A stretch of 64,000 bases of DNA from Hydrogenophaga sp. (GCF_026125825.1 NZ_JAHCKK010000005.1:1-64000), one strand, 5' to 3'; counted from the first letter of the stretch, positions 1-8,286 are shown. A program made the numbers and translations. Notes: a model not told the origin generated them from the sequence alone.

Positions 1-611
1 CCACGGTATCGACCATCCAGGCCGACCTGAACACGGTGGCTGGGCGTGAGCGCATCATCGCCGCCTGCCTTGATCCTGACATCCTGGTCAACAACAACGC
101 CGGTCCACCGCCCGGAGACTGGGCGGGCTTCCAACACGAGGACTGGCTGGCGGCCCTGGAATCGAACCTGCTGGCGCCCATCGCACTGATCCAGGCCTAT
201 GTGCCCAGGATGCGCGCGCGCAGGTTCGGGCGGGTGGTGAACATCACGTCGGCCATGGTGAAAGCCCCTCTGGTGCACATGTCGCTGTCCACCACGGCGC
301 GCGCGGGCCTCACGGCCTTCTGCAAGGCCGTGTCGCGCGATGTCGCGGTGGACAACGTCACGATCAACAACCTGCTGCCGGAGCGGATCGACACCGGACG
401 GCAGCAATTCATGATCGAGCGCCGAGCGAAGCTGGACAAGGTTTCGTTGGAAGACGCCCGACGAACCATCACGAACACCATCGCCGCCAAGCGCTTCGGC
501 ACGCCGGAGGAATTTGCCTCCATCTGCGCATACCTGTGCAGCGACCTCGCCGGGTTCATCTCGGGCCAGAACGTGCAGGTGGACGGCGGCACCTATCCCG
601 GTCTGATGTGA
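1..611 (+). CDS. SDR-family oxidoreductase-like protein, 3' part, catalytic Tyr/Lys missing
   Basis: The frame is already open at the left edge (it runs from base 3), so the start and the Rossmann nucleotide-binding loop lie outside the window. What remains is the C-terminal two thirds of a short-chain dehydrogenase/reductase: an NNAG-type motif (here NNNAGPPPGDW), the VNITSAM strand, and the usual C-terminal SGQNVQVDGGTYPG. At the place where SDRs carry YxxxK the sequence reads STTARAG, so both the catalytic Tyr (Ser here) and Lys (Arg here) are replaced. The GTG at 36 is in frame but is not a convincing start, since coding continues upstream of it. A role as a conventional NAD(P)H reductase is doubtful; the fold assignment is firm. 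Confidence 0.8.
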   Translation, partial: TVSTIQADLNTVAGRERIIAACLDPDILVNNNAGPPPGDWAGFQHEDWLAALESNLLAPIALIQAYVPRMRARRFGRVVNITSAMVKAPLVHMSLSTTARAGLTAFCKAVSRDVAVDNVTINNLLPERIDTGRQQFMIERRAKLDKVSLEDARRTITNTIAAKRFGTPEEFASICAYLCSDLAGFISGQNVQVDGGTYPGLM

Positions 612-691
612 GGCTGTAAGCGCCTGCGGTCTCGGGGGTGGACGCGGGCCCTGAGCCATGACGCGGCGCCCCTGCACAAAGGGCCACCGGG

Positions 692-3367
692 TCACCGCGC
701 GCCCTGCCGCAGCCGCTTGACGCCCTCGAACCAGAAGACACTCAGCATGCCCAGGCCACAGGCCAGAGCCAGTTCCATCAGGGGCAGGGGGGCGAACCGA
801 AGCACGCCGGCGACCCAGGGCTGGTAGAGCGCGATGAGCAACAGCGCGGTGGCCAGCCCCATCACGGCCCAGAGCAAGGCGTTTGGCGTGTGCAGGGTGG
901 CCCACAGAGAGCGGGTGGCCGAGCGGTTGGCCAGTATCAGCGCCAGGTTGCCCACCACCAGCGTCGCGAACGCAAAGGCCCTTGCCTGTGGCTCGTCCAT
1001 GCGCGTGCTGGCCCAGGCAAACGCGGCCAACACGACCGACAGCACCCCCAGCCCCTGGACCAGCGACCAGCCCAGGGTGGCGCCGCCGAACAGGGGCGCG
1101 GCCGCATCGCGCGGTGGGCGGCGCATCACCTGGCCTTGCGCCGGTTCATTCTCGAAGGCGATCGAGCACGCGGGATCGATGATGAGTTCGAGCAAGGCGA
1201 TGTGCATCGGAGACAGCAGGGCCGGCCATCCCCAGAGCACCGGCAGCATCGCCATGCCGGCGATGGGAACGTGCACAGCCAGGATGTACGACATCGCCTG
1301 GCGCAAGTTGTCGAAAATCCGGCGCCCCAGGCGGATCGCGGCGACGATGGCCGCGAAGTTGTCGTCGATCAGCACCAGCGAAGCCGACTCCCGGGCCACA
1401 TCGGTCCCGCGCCTGCCCATGGCCACGCCCACGTGCGCCGCACGCAGTGCCGGCGCGTCGTTCACGCCGTCGCCTGTCATCGCGACGATCTCGCCCCGGG
1501 CCTTGAGCGCCTGCACGATGCGCAGCTTCTGCGCAGGGGCGATGCGGGCGCAGAGGGTCACGCCGGCCATGCGTTCGCGCAGCTGCGCATCGTCCAGCGC
1601 CTCGATCTCGGTGCCGGTCAGCACGTGCGCTGCGCGCCCGGCGATCCCGGCCTGTTGCGCCACGGCCTTCGCGGTGGCCGGGTAGTCCCCGGTGATCATG
1701 ACCACGCGAATGCCGGCGGCATGGCATTCGGCGACCGCCGAAGGCACCTCTGCGCGCACCGGGTCGGCCAGGCCGATCAGGCCGATGAAGTCGAAATCGA
1801 AGCCGTGCGCATCCGCCGGCCAGGCGTGCCCCGCCATCGATGCGCGCGCCACCGCCAGCACGCGCAGTCCGCTGGCGGCCATGGCCTCGACGGCGCTGAC
1901 GACGCGAGACTGCTGCGCCGCGTCGAGGTGGCACAGATCCATCACCGCCTCGGGCGCGCCTTTGGCCGCCACCGTGCAGCCCGCTTCGCCCGGTGCGGCC
2001 CACACATTCGACATCGCTCGCAGCGTGGGGCTCAGCGCATAGGCCTGCACCAGCTGCCAGTCGTGGTGCAGGTGCTCTGTGCCGGCCAGAAAGCGCCTGC
2101 CGAGCTCATGGAAGGCCTTTTCCATCGGATCGAACGGGTCGACCACGCTCGCCAGGATCGCCAGTTCCACCAAGAGGTGCAAGGCTTCGGGCAAGGGACC
2201 TTGCGTCCGCGCGTCCAGCGAGAGGCTGTCGGTCAGGCCGACGCCGCCGCCCACCAGCTGCGTGACCGTCATGCGGTTCTCGGTCAGGGTGCCGGTCTTG
2301 TCGCTGCACAGCACGGTGATTGCACCCAGGGTCTCGATCGCGTTGATGCGCCGCGTCAGCACGCCTTGTTGGGAGAGGCGGCGCGCGCCCAGCGCGGGAA
2401 AGAGGGTCAGCACCACCGGGTACTCCTCGGGCAACAAGGCCATCGCCAGGGCGATGCCCGACAGCAAGGACGGCAGCCATTCACCCTTCATCAGCCCCTG
2501 CGACAGCACCAGCGTCAGGCTCAGCGCCAGCGCGATCCAGGCCAGCTGCCGAACCAGGCGGTCCGTCTGTTTCTGCAGCGGCGAACGCTCGTCCAGCCAA
2601 TGGCTCAGGCTGGCACCGATGCGGCCGATCTCGCTGCGCGCGCCCGTGGCCGTCACCCGCGCCAGCGCATTGCCCTGGACGATCAGCGTGCCCGCATAGA
2701 CCGCTGGATTTTCGTCGCCGCCCGGCGCACCGCGCGCAGAGGCCGCCGCCGCGGCAGCCTGTTCATCGGGCTGCGCCGACCGCTTGCCGACGGGGACCGA
2801 CTCACCCGTCAGCAGCGATTCATCGACCCGCACCCCGTCGGCTGTGATCAGCAGGGCGTCGGCGGGCACGCGGTCCCCCTCGCTCAGCTTGAGGAGGTCG
2901 CCCCGCACCACCTCGCGTCCGGCAATGCGCTGCGCTCGCCCGCCGCGAATGACCAGGGCGCGCGGGCTGGTCAGATCGCGCAGCGCTTCGATCGCGCGCT
3001 CCGTCTTGCCCTCCTGGTACAGGGTGAGGCCCAGGGTGACGGCCACGAACCCCAGGAGCGTCGCGCCTTCCTGCGGTTCGCCCAGCAGCAGGTACAGGGT
3101 GGCCGCCCCCAGCAGCAGCAGGAACATCGGCTCGCGCACGGTGGCCAGGGCGATCGAGAGCAAGGAGCGGCGCCGTCCGCCGGGCAGCGCATTGGGCCCG
3201 TCTTCGATCAGGCGCTGCGCGGCCTGGGCGTCGGACAGACCCCCTTCGAGGGGGCTCGCCGGGTCGGGCGCAGGGGTCTGCGCCGCCCTCGGCGGACCGC
3301 CTTTGGCGGCGCGGGGGCAAAGCGGTGCGGGCGAGCCGCTGGCAACCGGAATCCACGGCTCCTTCAT
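692..3367 (-). CDS. HAD-IC family cation-transporting P-type ATPase
   Basis: An inner-membrane ion pump driven by ATP. From N to C it has a Pro/Ala-rich tail (about 1-45), a cation-ATPase N domain, a first TM pair, an actuator domain with TGES (DESLLTGES), a TM helix carrying PEEYP, the phosphorylation site DKTGT with Asp356, a nucleotide-binding region, the hinge motif TGDGVNDAPA, and a TM bundle with ELIIDP. This is the P2-type architecture, but PEEYP differs from the PEGLP of SERCA and the PEMLP of MgtA, so I do not name the ion. The ATG at 3367 (891 aa) is preferred to a GTG at 3397: an FNR-like box centred at 3430.5 would place transcription start near 3389, between the two. It diverges from hsp20. 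Confidence 0.9.
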   Translation of the reverse strand: MKEPWIPVASGSPAPLCPRAAKGGPPRAAQTPAPDPASPLEGGLSDAQAAQRLIEDGPNALPGGRRRSLLSIALATVREPMFLLLLGAATLYLLLGEPQEGATLLGFVAVTLGLTLYQEGKTERAIEALRDLTSPRALVIRGGRAQRIAGREVVRGDLLKLSEGDRVPADALLITADGVRVDESLLTGESVPVGKRSAQPDEQAAAAAASARGAPGGDENPAVYAGTLIVQGNALARVTATGARSEIGRIGASLSHWLDERSPLQKQTDRLVRQLAWIALALSLTLVLSQGLMKGEWLPSLLSGIALAMALLPEEYPVVLTLFPALGARRLSQQGVLTRRINAIETLGAITVLCSDKTGTLTENRMTVTQLVGGGVGLTDSLSLDARTQGPLPEALHLLVELAILASVVDPFDPMEKAFHELGRRFLAGTEHLHHDWQLVQAYALSPTLRAMSNVWAAPGEAGCTVAAKGAPEAVMDLCHLDAAQQSRVVSAVEAMAASGLRVLAVARASMAGHAWPADAHGFDFDFIGLIGLADPVRAEVPSAVAECHAAGIRVVMITGDYPATAKAVAQQAGIAGRAAHVLTGTEIEALDDAQLRERMAGVTLCARIAPAQKLRIVQALKARGEIVAMTGDGVNDAPALRAAHVGVAMGRRGTDVARESASLVLIDDNFAAIVAAIRLGRRIFDNLRQAMSYILAVHVPIAGMAMLPVLWGWPALLSPMHIALLELIIDPACSIAFENEPAQGQVMRRPPRDAAAPLFGGATLGWSLVQGLGVLSVVLAAFAWASTRMDEPQARAFAFATLVVGNLALILANRSATRSLWATLHTPNALLWAVMGLATALLLIALYQPWVAGVLRFAPLPLMELALACGLGMLSVFWFEGVKRLRQGAR

Positions 3368-3423
3368 GGCGGGGCTTGCAAGTTCAAGAACGGTCACTCT
3401 AAAGCGGGCAGTCCTGCCGGGCC

Positions 3424-3437
3424 TTGCGTTCCATCAA
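3424..3437. promoter_or_regulatory. FNR/ANR-like box between the P-type ATPase and hsp20
   Basis: TTGCG-TTCC-ATCAA resembles the FNR consensus TTGAT-N4-ATCAA, with a perfect right half and two mismatches in the left. It is 57 bp upstream of the ATPase ATG, the classic distance for a class II FNR promoter with a short leader, and 168 bp upstream of hsp20. It is the weakest of three such boxes in this block. Confidence 0.45.
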
Positions 3438-3605
3438 CCCAGACGAGGCTCAGAGGCCGGCAGCGACGCACAGCCCGCGGGGGTGTTGCGCATGCTCAAT
3501 GCAGCGGGAGCGGCCGCGCCGCAACATGCCGCTTCGCCCGCGCTCCGTGGTGTCACCACGGACCCCGGCGGCGAGCCCCATTCACGGCCTCCAAGGAGCA
3601 TCACC

Positions 3606-4034
3606 ATGAACGAACTTCGTGCCATTGACCCTTTCTCCCTCGACCCCTTTGACGATGCCTTGCGCTCGCTCATGCGGCCATGGCGCATGGAGCTGCCCGA
3701 CGCCGCGCCGCGCATCAAGATCGACCTCTCGGAGAAGGACGGCAACTATGCCGTCAAGGCCGAGATTCCCGGCGTCCAGAAGGACGACATCGACGTGCGC
3801 GTGGACGGCAACACGGTCACCATCAGCGCCGAGGTGAAGTCGGACAAGGAAGAAAAGGGCAACGGGGGGCGCGTGTTGCGGCGCGAACGCCAGGCCGGCT
3901 ATGCCAGCCGCAGTTTCACGCTGGCCTGCCCGGTGGACGAAGGCAAGGTGCAGGCCAGCTACAAGAACGGCATCCTGGAGCTGACCCTGCCGAAGAAGGC
4001 GGGTGTCTCCAACAAGCGCATTGCCATCCAGTAG
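3606..4034 (+). CDS. Hsp20/alpha-crystallin family small heat-shock protein
   Basis: A 142-aa ATP-independent holdase chaperone of the cytoplasm. A short N-terminal arm (MNELRAIDPFSLDPFDDALRSL) precedes the alpha-crystallin domain (about 35-130), with the A-x-x-PGV motif (AEIPGVQKDDIDVRV), a loop bearing R-R-E-R-x-x-G-Y, and the C-terminal GILELTLPKK strand. The tail ends with an I-A-I pattern like the I-x-I/V motif used for oligomer assembly. The ATG at 3606 is set by AAGGAG seven bases upstream; in-frame codons upstream look non-coding. It stands between the divergent ATPase and the class II ribonucleotide reductase, a grouping seen in oxygen-limitation regulons. Ordinary length for the family. 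Confidence 0.93.
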   Translation: MNELRAIDPFSLDPFDDALRSLMRPWRMELPDAAPRIKIDLSEKDGNYAVKAEIPGVQKDDIDVRVDGNTVTISAEVKSDKEEKGNGGRVLRRERQAGYASRSFTLACPVDEGKVQASYKNGILELTLPKKAGVSNKRIAIQ

Positions 4035-4067
4035 ATCGCGACGGCCGTGCGAGGCGGATGACTTGAA

Positions 4068-4081
4068 TTGACCAGGATCAA
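4068..4081 (+). promoter_or_regulatory. FNR/ANR-like box upstream of the ribonucleotide reductase
   Basis: TTGAC-CAGG-ATCAA differs from TTGAT-N4-ATCAA by one base. It lies 117 bp upstream of the reductase ATG at 4198. An oxygen-responsive Crp/Fnr site here makes sense for an enzyme that needs no oxygen to make its radical. Confidence 0.6.
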
Positions 4082-4197
4082 GGCGTGCCGAAAAGCCGCG
4101 CGCACACTGCAGGCGCTCCTCGGTTGAACGCCATGAGCCGACGCGGTAAAAAAATGGCGTGGCCCGCTCGATGCCGAGGCTTGTCGAAGAGGATTCC

Positions 4198-6030
4198 ATG
4201 GCACGCGCATCTCTCCAGGACAGCGAGCTTCTGGCACCCCAGGCCATCTGCCTCGATGTGCTGCGGCAGCGGTATCTCCAGCCCGGCGAGCGTGGCGCGC
4301 AGGATGTCTTTCAGCGCGTGGCCCGCGCGCTGTCGTCGGTGGAGGCCGCGTCGGAGCGCGTCCGGTACGAGGCCCTTTTCCTGGACAACCTGCGTGCGGG
4401 CGCCCTGGGCGCCGGCCGCATCATGCACGGCGCGGGCACCGCGCTCGGGCGCACGTTGATTAACTGCTTCGTGCAGCCGGTGGGGGACGCCCTTCAAGGG
4501 GTGGACGCGGCGGGGTATCCCTGCGTCGAGGTGGCGTTGCGCGAGGCGCTGCAGACGCTGCGCTGCGGGGGCGGCGTGGGCTGTGATTTCTCGCGCCTGC
4601 GTCCCCGCGCGGCGCAGCCGTATGCCAGCGGCGGCGCCCCACCCGGCCCCTGTGCCTGCATCGACCTGTTCGACCGTTCGTGCGCGACCCTGGAAACCCA
4701 GGGTGGGAGGCGTGCGGCGCAAATGGGTGTGCTGCGCGCCGACCACCCCGATGTGCTCGATTTCATCGAGGCCAAGCGCACACCCGGCCGATGGAGCACG
4801 TTCAACCTCTCGGTGGGCGTGCAGGACGCGTTCATGCGCGCGGTGGTCGAGGACCAGCCGTGGGCGCTGGTCCACCCTGTGCGGCCCGCTTCGGCGGGCG
4901 AGGCGCCCAGCGCGCTTGAGCGCGCCGACGGGCGCTTCGTCTACCGCGTTCTGCCGGCGCGCGAGCTGTGGGACCGCCTGGTCCGCTCGGCCTACGACCA
5001 CGGCGAGCCTGGCATGCTCTTCCTCGACCGCATCAACCAGGACAACAACCTGCGTTGCGGCGAGCACATCGAGGCGACCAATCCCTGCGGCGAGCAACCG
5101 TTGCCGCCCTATGGCAGCTGCGACCTCGGCCCACTGATCCTGCCGCGTTTCGTCCTTCATCCGTTTGGCATCGGCGGATCGCCCGAGCTGGACTTCGGTG
5201 CGTTTCGAAAGGCGGTGCAGATTCAGGTGCGCGCACTCGACAACGTGATCGACCTCACCGCCTGGCCCCTGCCGCAGCAGCGGCTGGAGGCCCAGGCCAA
5301 GCGGCGCATCGGCGTCGGCCTCACGGGTCTGGGCGATGCCCTGGCCATGTTGGGTCTTCGGTATGACCGGCAGGAAGGCCGCGACATGGCTGCCCGCGTG
5401 GCGCGCTGCATGCGGGACGCGGCGTACGCCGCCTCGGTGGCATTGGCGCGCGGGAAAGGCGCCTTTCCCCGATTCGACGCCGGCAAATACCTCGCACCGG
5501 ACAACTTCGCCAGCCGCCTGCCCAAGGCGCTGCAGGAGGCCATTCGCGAACACGGCATCCGCAACAGCCACCTGCTGTCGATCGCGCCCACCGGCAGTGT
5601 CAGCCTCGCGTTTGCCGACAACACCTCGAACGGAATCGAACCCCCGTTTGACTGGTGCTACCGGCGCACCTTGCGCGATGCCGCGGGCGGCAAGCTCGAT
5701 TGCGGCGTGGAGGACGCGGCGTGGCGCCAGTACCGGGCCCTGGGCGGTGATGTGGAGCGCCTGCCCGCGTACTTCGTCAGTGCGCAGTCGATGTCGGCGC
5801 GGGACCATATCGCCATGGTGGAAGCGGTGCAGCCATTCGTCGATGCCGGGATCTCCAAGACGGTGAACGTGCCGGTCGATCTGCCGTATGAGGCATTCCG
5901 GGACCTGTACCTCCAGGCGTGGAGCGGCTGTCTCAAAGGCATCACCACTTACCGGCCCAACCCGATCCGGGGCGCGGTATTGCGCGTGCATGCCCAGGCC
6001 GTTGGCGAGGCGCAAAAGCATGCGATTTGA
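4198..6030 (+). CDS. Adenosylcobalamin-dependent (class II) ribonucleotide reductase, short form
   Basis: Reduces ribonucleotides to deoxyribonucleotides with a thiyl radical generated by B12, so it works without oxygen. All three active-site cysteines of the NrdJ family are visible: Cys90 (TLINCFVQPV), the radical-bearing Cys297 in NPCGEQ, and its redox partner Cys308 in GSCDLG, 11 residues later. LSIAPTGSVSL and GITTYRPN are also family signatures. The start at 4198 follows an AGAGGA ribosome site. At 610 aa it stops right after the GITTYRPNPIRG segment and lacks the C-terminal extension with the CxxC/zinc-ribbon shuttle cysteines found on many relatives, so re-reduction must work differently or through a partner. 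The stop overlaps the phosphoribosyltransferase start by 11 bp, implying one transcript. Confidence 0.9.
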   Translation: MARASLQDSELLAPQAICLDVLRQRYLQPGERGAQDVFQRVARALSSVEAASERVRYEALFLDNLRAGALGAGRIMHGAGTALGRTLINCFVQPVGDALQGVDAAGYPCVEVALREALQTLRCGGGVGCDFSRLRPRAAQPYASGGAPPGPCACIDLFDRSCATLETQGGRRAAQMGVLRADHPDVLDFIEAKRTPGRWSTFNLSVGVQDAFMRAVVEDQPWALVHPVRPASAGEAPSALERADGRFVYRVLPARELWDRLVRSAYDHGEPGMLFLDRINQDNNLRCGEHIEATNPCGEQPLPPYGSCDLGPLILPRFVLHPFGIGGSPELDFGAFRKAVQIQVRALDNVIDLTAWPLPQQRLEAQAKRRIGVGLTGLGDALAMLGLRYDRQEGRDMAARVARCMRDAAYAASVALARGKGAFPRFDAGKYLAPDNFASRLPKALQEAIREHGIRNSHLLSIAPTGSVSLAFADNTSNGIEPPFDWCYRRTLRDAAGGKLDCGVEDAAWRQYRALGGDVERLPAYFVSAQSMSARDHIAMVEAVQPFVDAGISKTVNVPVDLPYEAFRDLYLQAWSGCLKGITTYRPNPIRGAVLRVHAQAVGEAQKHAI

Positions 6031-6667
6031 AGATCGACAGGATGCAGCCCGGCAGCTGGCCGACGCGCTGTGGCGCTATCGGGACCGTCACCCGCTGGTG
6101 CTGGCCATCCCGCGCGGCGCGGTGCCCATGGGTGCGGAACTGGCCCGGCGGCTCAACGGCGAGCTGGACCTCGTGATGGTCCGCAAACTGCGGTCGCCGC
6201 ACAATCCCGAGCTCGCCATCGGTGCCATCGACGAGACGGGCCGGACCTACATGGTCCCCCATGCGACCTCCGCCGGCATGACCCCCGCCTACCTGGAGGG
6301 CGAGCGGCGGCTTCAGCTGGACGAGATGCAGCGCCGCCGTGCGCTTTACACGCCGCAGCGCGCGCCGTTGCCGATCGCGGGCCGCACCGTGATCGTCGTG
6401 GACGATGGCCTGGCCACCGGCGCGACCATGATCGCCTCCCTGCACGCCGTGCGCGGGTGCCATCCCGCGTGGCTTGTCTGCGCTGTGCCGGTGGCCGCCC
6501 CGCAGAGCCTGATCCCGGTGCGCCCGCTGGCCGACGAGGTGGTGTGCCTGCATGCACCCATCGACTTCGCGGCGGTCAGCCAGTGGTACCGCTCGTTTCC
6601 CCAGGTGGAGGACGCCGAGGTCGTGGCGCTGCTCCGGCCGGCCGGTCCGCCCGAGGCGCCAGCCTAG
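6020..6667 (+). CDS. Phosphoribosyltransferase (type I PRTase fold)
   Basis: A 215-aa cytoplasmic protein. The PRPP-binding loop is clear: VIVVDDGLATGATM at about residues 124-137. An upstream loop, AIPRGAVPMGAELA, resembles those of PRTases of the orotate/hypoxanthine kind. The base acceptor cannot be read from the sequence; relatives are simply called phosphoribosyltransferase-domain proteins and often occur in low-oxygen or dormancy gene sets. The ATG at 6020 lies inside the end of the ribonucleotide reductase gene, so the two are translationally coupled and probably share the FNR-like promoter at 4068. A link to nucleotide salvage alongside deoxynucleotide synthesis is an inference from this coupling. 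Confidence 0.85.
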   Translation: MRFEDRQDAARQLADALWRYRDRHPLVLAIPRGAVPMGAELARRLNGELDLVMVRKLRSPHNPELAIGAIDETGRTYMVPHATSAGMTPAYLEGERRLQLDEMQRRRALYTPQRAPLPIAGRTVIVVDDGLATGATMIASLHAVRGCHPAWLVCAVPVAAPQSLIPVRPLADEVVCLHAPIDFAAVSQWYRSFPQVEDAEVVALLRPAGPPEAPA

Positions 6668-6755
6668 TCGTCCGCGCAGGTGAGCCGTGCTGCCGCAGCC
6701 GAGGCCATGCGTGCCTTGGCCCTCTTACCTCGTGCGCACTTGAGGATGCTCAACG

Positions 6756-6779
6756 AGGGCGAGGGCGAGGGCGAGGGCC
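6756..6779. repeat. Four tandem copies of GAGGGC
   Basis: A perfect 6-bp unit repeated four times in the 119-bp gap between the convergent phosphoribosyltransferase and Crp/Fnr genes. It lies just past both stop codons. It may be simple slippage; I see no hairpin or T tract around it that would make it a terminator. Confidence 0.8.
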
Positions 6780-6786
6780 GGCCTGG

Positions 6787-7734
6787 TCATGCCGCCAGCG
6801 ACTGCCTTCCCGGCATGCGGTGCGGCGCCGCGGCCAGCCGGCCGGGCCGGGGCGCCATGGGGTCCTCGTGGGCCCTGCGCGTGCAGCGCGCGTAAGCGCG
6901 GAGCGCGTCCAGGTCCAGGATCTCCACGTCGCGGTCGTCCACATGCAGCACGCGGGCCGTCGCCAGCGAACCGAAGGAGCGGCTGACCGTTTCGTGCGCG
7001 ACCCCCAGCAGGCTGGCGATGTCGCGGCGCCCCATGCGCAGGATGAAACGGCGTGGTGACTGACCGGCTTGGGCCATCTTGCGCGAGAGCTGCAGAAGAA
7101 ACCGCGCCAGGCGCACCTCGGACGACACCGCGGCCATGACGTCCACCAGGTCGTTGGTGTGAACCAGCGCCGCGCTTGCCGCGCGATGCAAGGCCATCTC
7201 GAAGGCCGGCACCGCGCGGCAGAAATTCGCCAGGTCCGCCTTGGGCACCACATACGCCGTGGCGTCTTCGAGCGCCACCGCATTCGTGGGGTATGCGTCC
7301 TGGCAGATCGCCTCGTAGGCGATGACCTCGCCGCGACCGGCGAAGGCGAGCACCTGTTCGTAGCCGTCCTCGTCGACGCGCGAGATCTTGAAAGTGCCGG
7401 TGCGCACGAAGTACAGCGCCATGGCCGGCGCACCCATGCGGATCAGGTTCGCGCCCGCCTTGACGCGGCGCATGCCCACCGCCGTGCGGGCCGCCTCGTC
7501 GCCGGCCTCGGGGCGGTTGGGCGCATCGGGGTCGAAGAGACGGAGCAGGTCGGCCAGGGTGGTGCGCCCCGCGGGCGCCGCATCCCCCTCTTCAGGGGCT
7601 GACGGGGTGGCGATGAAGGTGGGCTTGCTCAAGGGGGACTCCTCGGGAATGGGCGTGGGCTTGTCGATGGTGCGAGCATCCTTCAGCCGCTCGCGCCGCG
7701 CCATCGGACTGCGCCACCGCGATCGTTCGGACAT
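6787..7734 (-). CDS. Crp/Fnr family transcriptional regulator without Fe-S cysteines
   Basis: A 315-aa DNA-binding regulator. A variable N-terminal arm (about 1-75) precedes a cyclic-nucleotide-binding-like beta barrel (about 80-200), a dimerisation helix and a C-terminal winged helix. The recognition helix reads HETVSRSF, with the E-x-x-S-R pattern that in FNR contacts TTGAT half sites. The N-terminal cysteine cluster that holds the FNR 4Fe-4S cluster is absent, so it is closer to DNR or FixK types, or is signalled otherwise. The first methionine is uncertain; MARRERL at 7704 is an alternative. An FNR-like box lies 67 bp upstream, suggesting autoregulation and control of the neighbouring low-oxygen genes. 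Confidence 0.85.
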   Translation of the reverse strand: MSERSRWRSPMARRERLKDARTIDKPTPIPEESPLSKPTFIATPSAPEEGDAAPAGRTTLADLLRLFDPDAPNRPEAGDEAARTAVGMRRVKAGANLIRMGAPAMALYFVRTGTFKISRVDEDGYEQVLAFAGRGEVIAYEAICQDAYPTNAVALEDATAYVVPKADLANFCRAVPAFEMALHRAASAALVHTNDLVDVMAAVSSEVRLARFLLQLSRKMAQAGQSPRRFILRMGRRDIASLLGVAHETVSRSFGSLATARVLHVDDRDVEILDLDALRAYARCTRRAHEDPMAPRPGRLAAAPHRMPGRQSLAA

Positions 7735-7800
7735 CGCCGCAGCGTTCTGTGCCGGAATCCGAGGGGGCCATCAGAAAAGTCCGATGCCAGGCCATGGCGC

Positions 7801-7814
7801 TTGATCTTGGTCAA
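7801..7814. promoter_or_regulatory. FNR/ANR-like box upstream of the Crp/Fnr gene
   Basis: TTGAT-CTTG-GTCAA matches the FNR consensus except for one base in the right half. It is centred 74 bp from the presumed regulator start (7734) on the minus strand, and also faces the E2 remnant on the plus strand. Confidence 0.6.
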
Positions 7815-8040
7815 GGATCCAGGCGAAGCCGCTGGGCCTGTCCGGCGGATCTCACTAGCATCTCAGGATGTGGAGGCAGGCCTGGATCGCGAGGAGCGGT
7901 CGCGCCGATTCGCCCCACGCTTGAGGGATCCCATGTGACCTTCCCACCCGCCTCGGACTTTGCCGACTCGCCTGCCTCGCAGGCTTCGTCGCCCTTTGTG
8001 CATGCGGCGCTGGAGGCGGTCGTCGTGGTGGACCAGCCCC

Positions 8041-8205
8041 AGGGTGGTCGAAGTGAACGGCGCTTTCGCGACCCGTCAGATGCTGCCGCTGACGCTGGTC
8101 TATGACCACCGTGTGATCGATGGGGCCGTGGGCGGCCGCTTTCTGGCGCTGGTGATCGATCAATTGCGCGATCCTCAACCGCTTCTGGCCGGTGGCGCCG
8201 CCTGA
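8041..8205 (+). pseudogene. C-terminal remnant of a 2-oxoacid dehydrogenase E2 acyltransferase
   Basis: In this frame the sequence reads QMLPLTLVYDHRVIDGA followed by a short helix and a stop. That is the catalytic C terminus of dihydrolipoamide acyltransferases, including the DHR-x-x-DG active-site motif. No lipoyl domain, E1/E3-binding domain or start codon precedes it; the frame upstream becomes non-coding within a few residues. It is therefore a fragment left by a deletion. The remainder of the 552-bp gap between 7735 and 8286 holds the FNR-like box at 7801 and nothing else I can recognise. Confidence 0.75.
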
Positions 8206-8286
8206 GCCGGTCCGGCCGAGCCGGGTGGGAAGGGGCCGGGCTCATGCGGTGCGAGCAGGAACGGCAGCGCGGTTTTCCTGGCCTGT

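Noticed and set aside
2784-3605. N-terminal extension of Hsp20 through the divergent promoter region and into the ATPase gene
   Set aside because: An ATG with a good ribosome site at 3606 matches the family start; the extension is low-complexity and antisense to the ATPase.
890-3628. A 912-codon open frame on the plus strand opposite the P-type ATPase
   Set aside because: It is rich in Arg, Gly, Gln and His with no domain, typical of the antisense frame of a high-GC gene; the minus-strand ATPase has all its motifs.
4078-6021. A long open frame antisense to the ribonucleotide reductase
   Set aside because: Composition is that of a shadow frame (Arg/His/Gly/Ala), and the opposite strand encodes a complete enzyme with catalytic cysteines.
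6756-6779. Short CRISPR-like array
   Set aside because: The unit is 6 bp in direct tandem without spacers, and there are no cas genes; it is a simple repeat.
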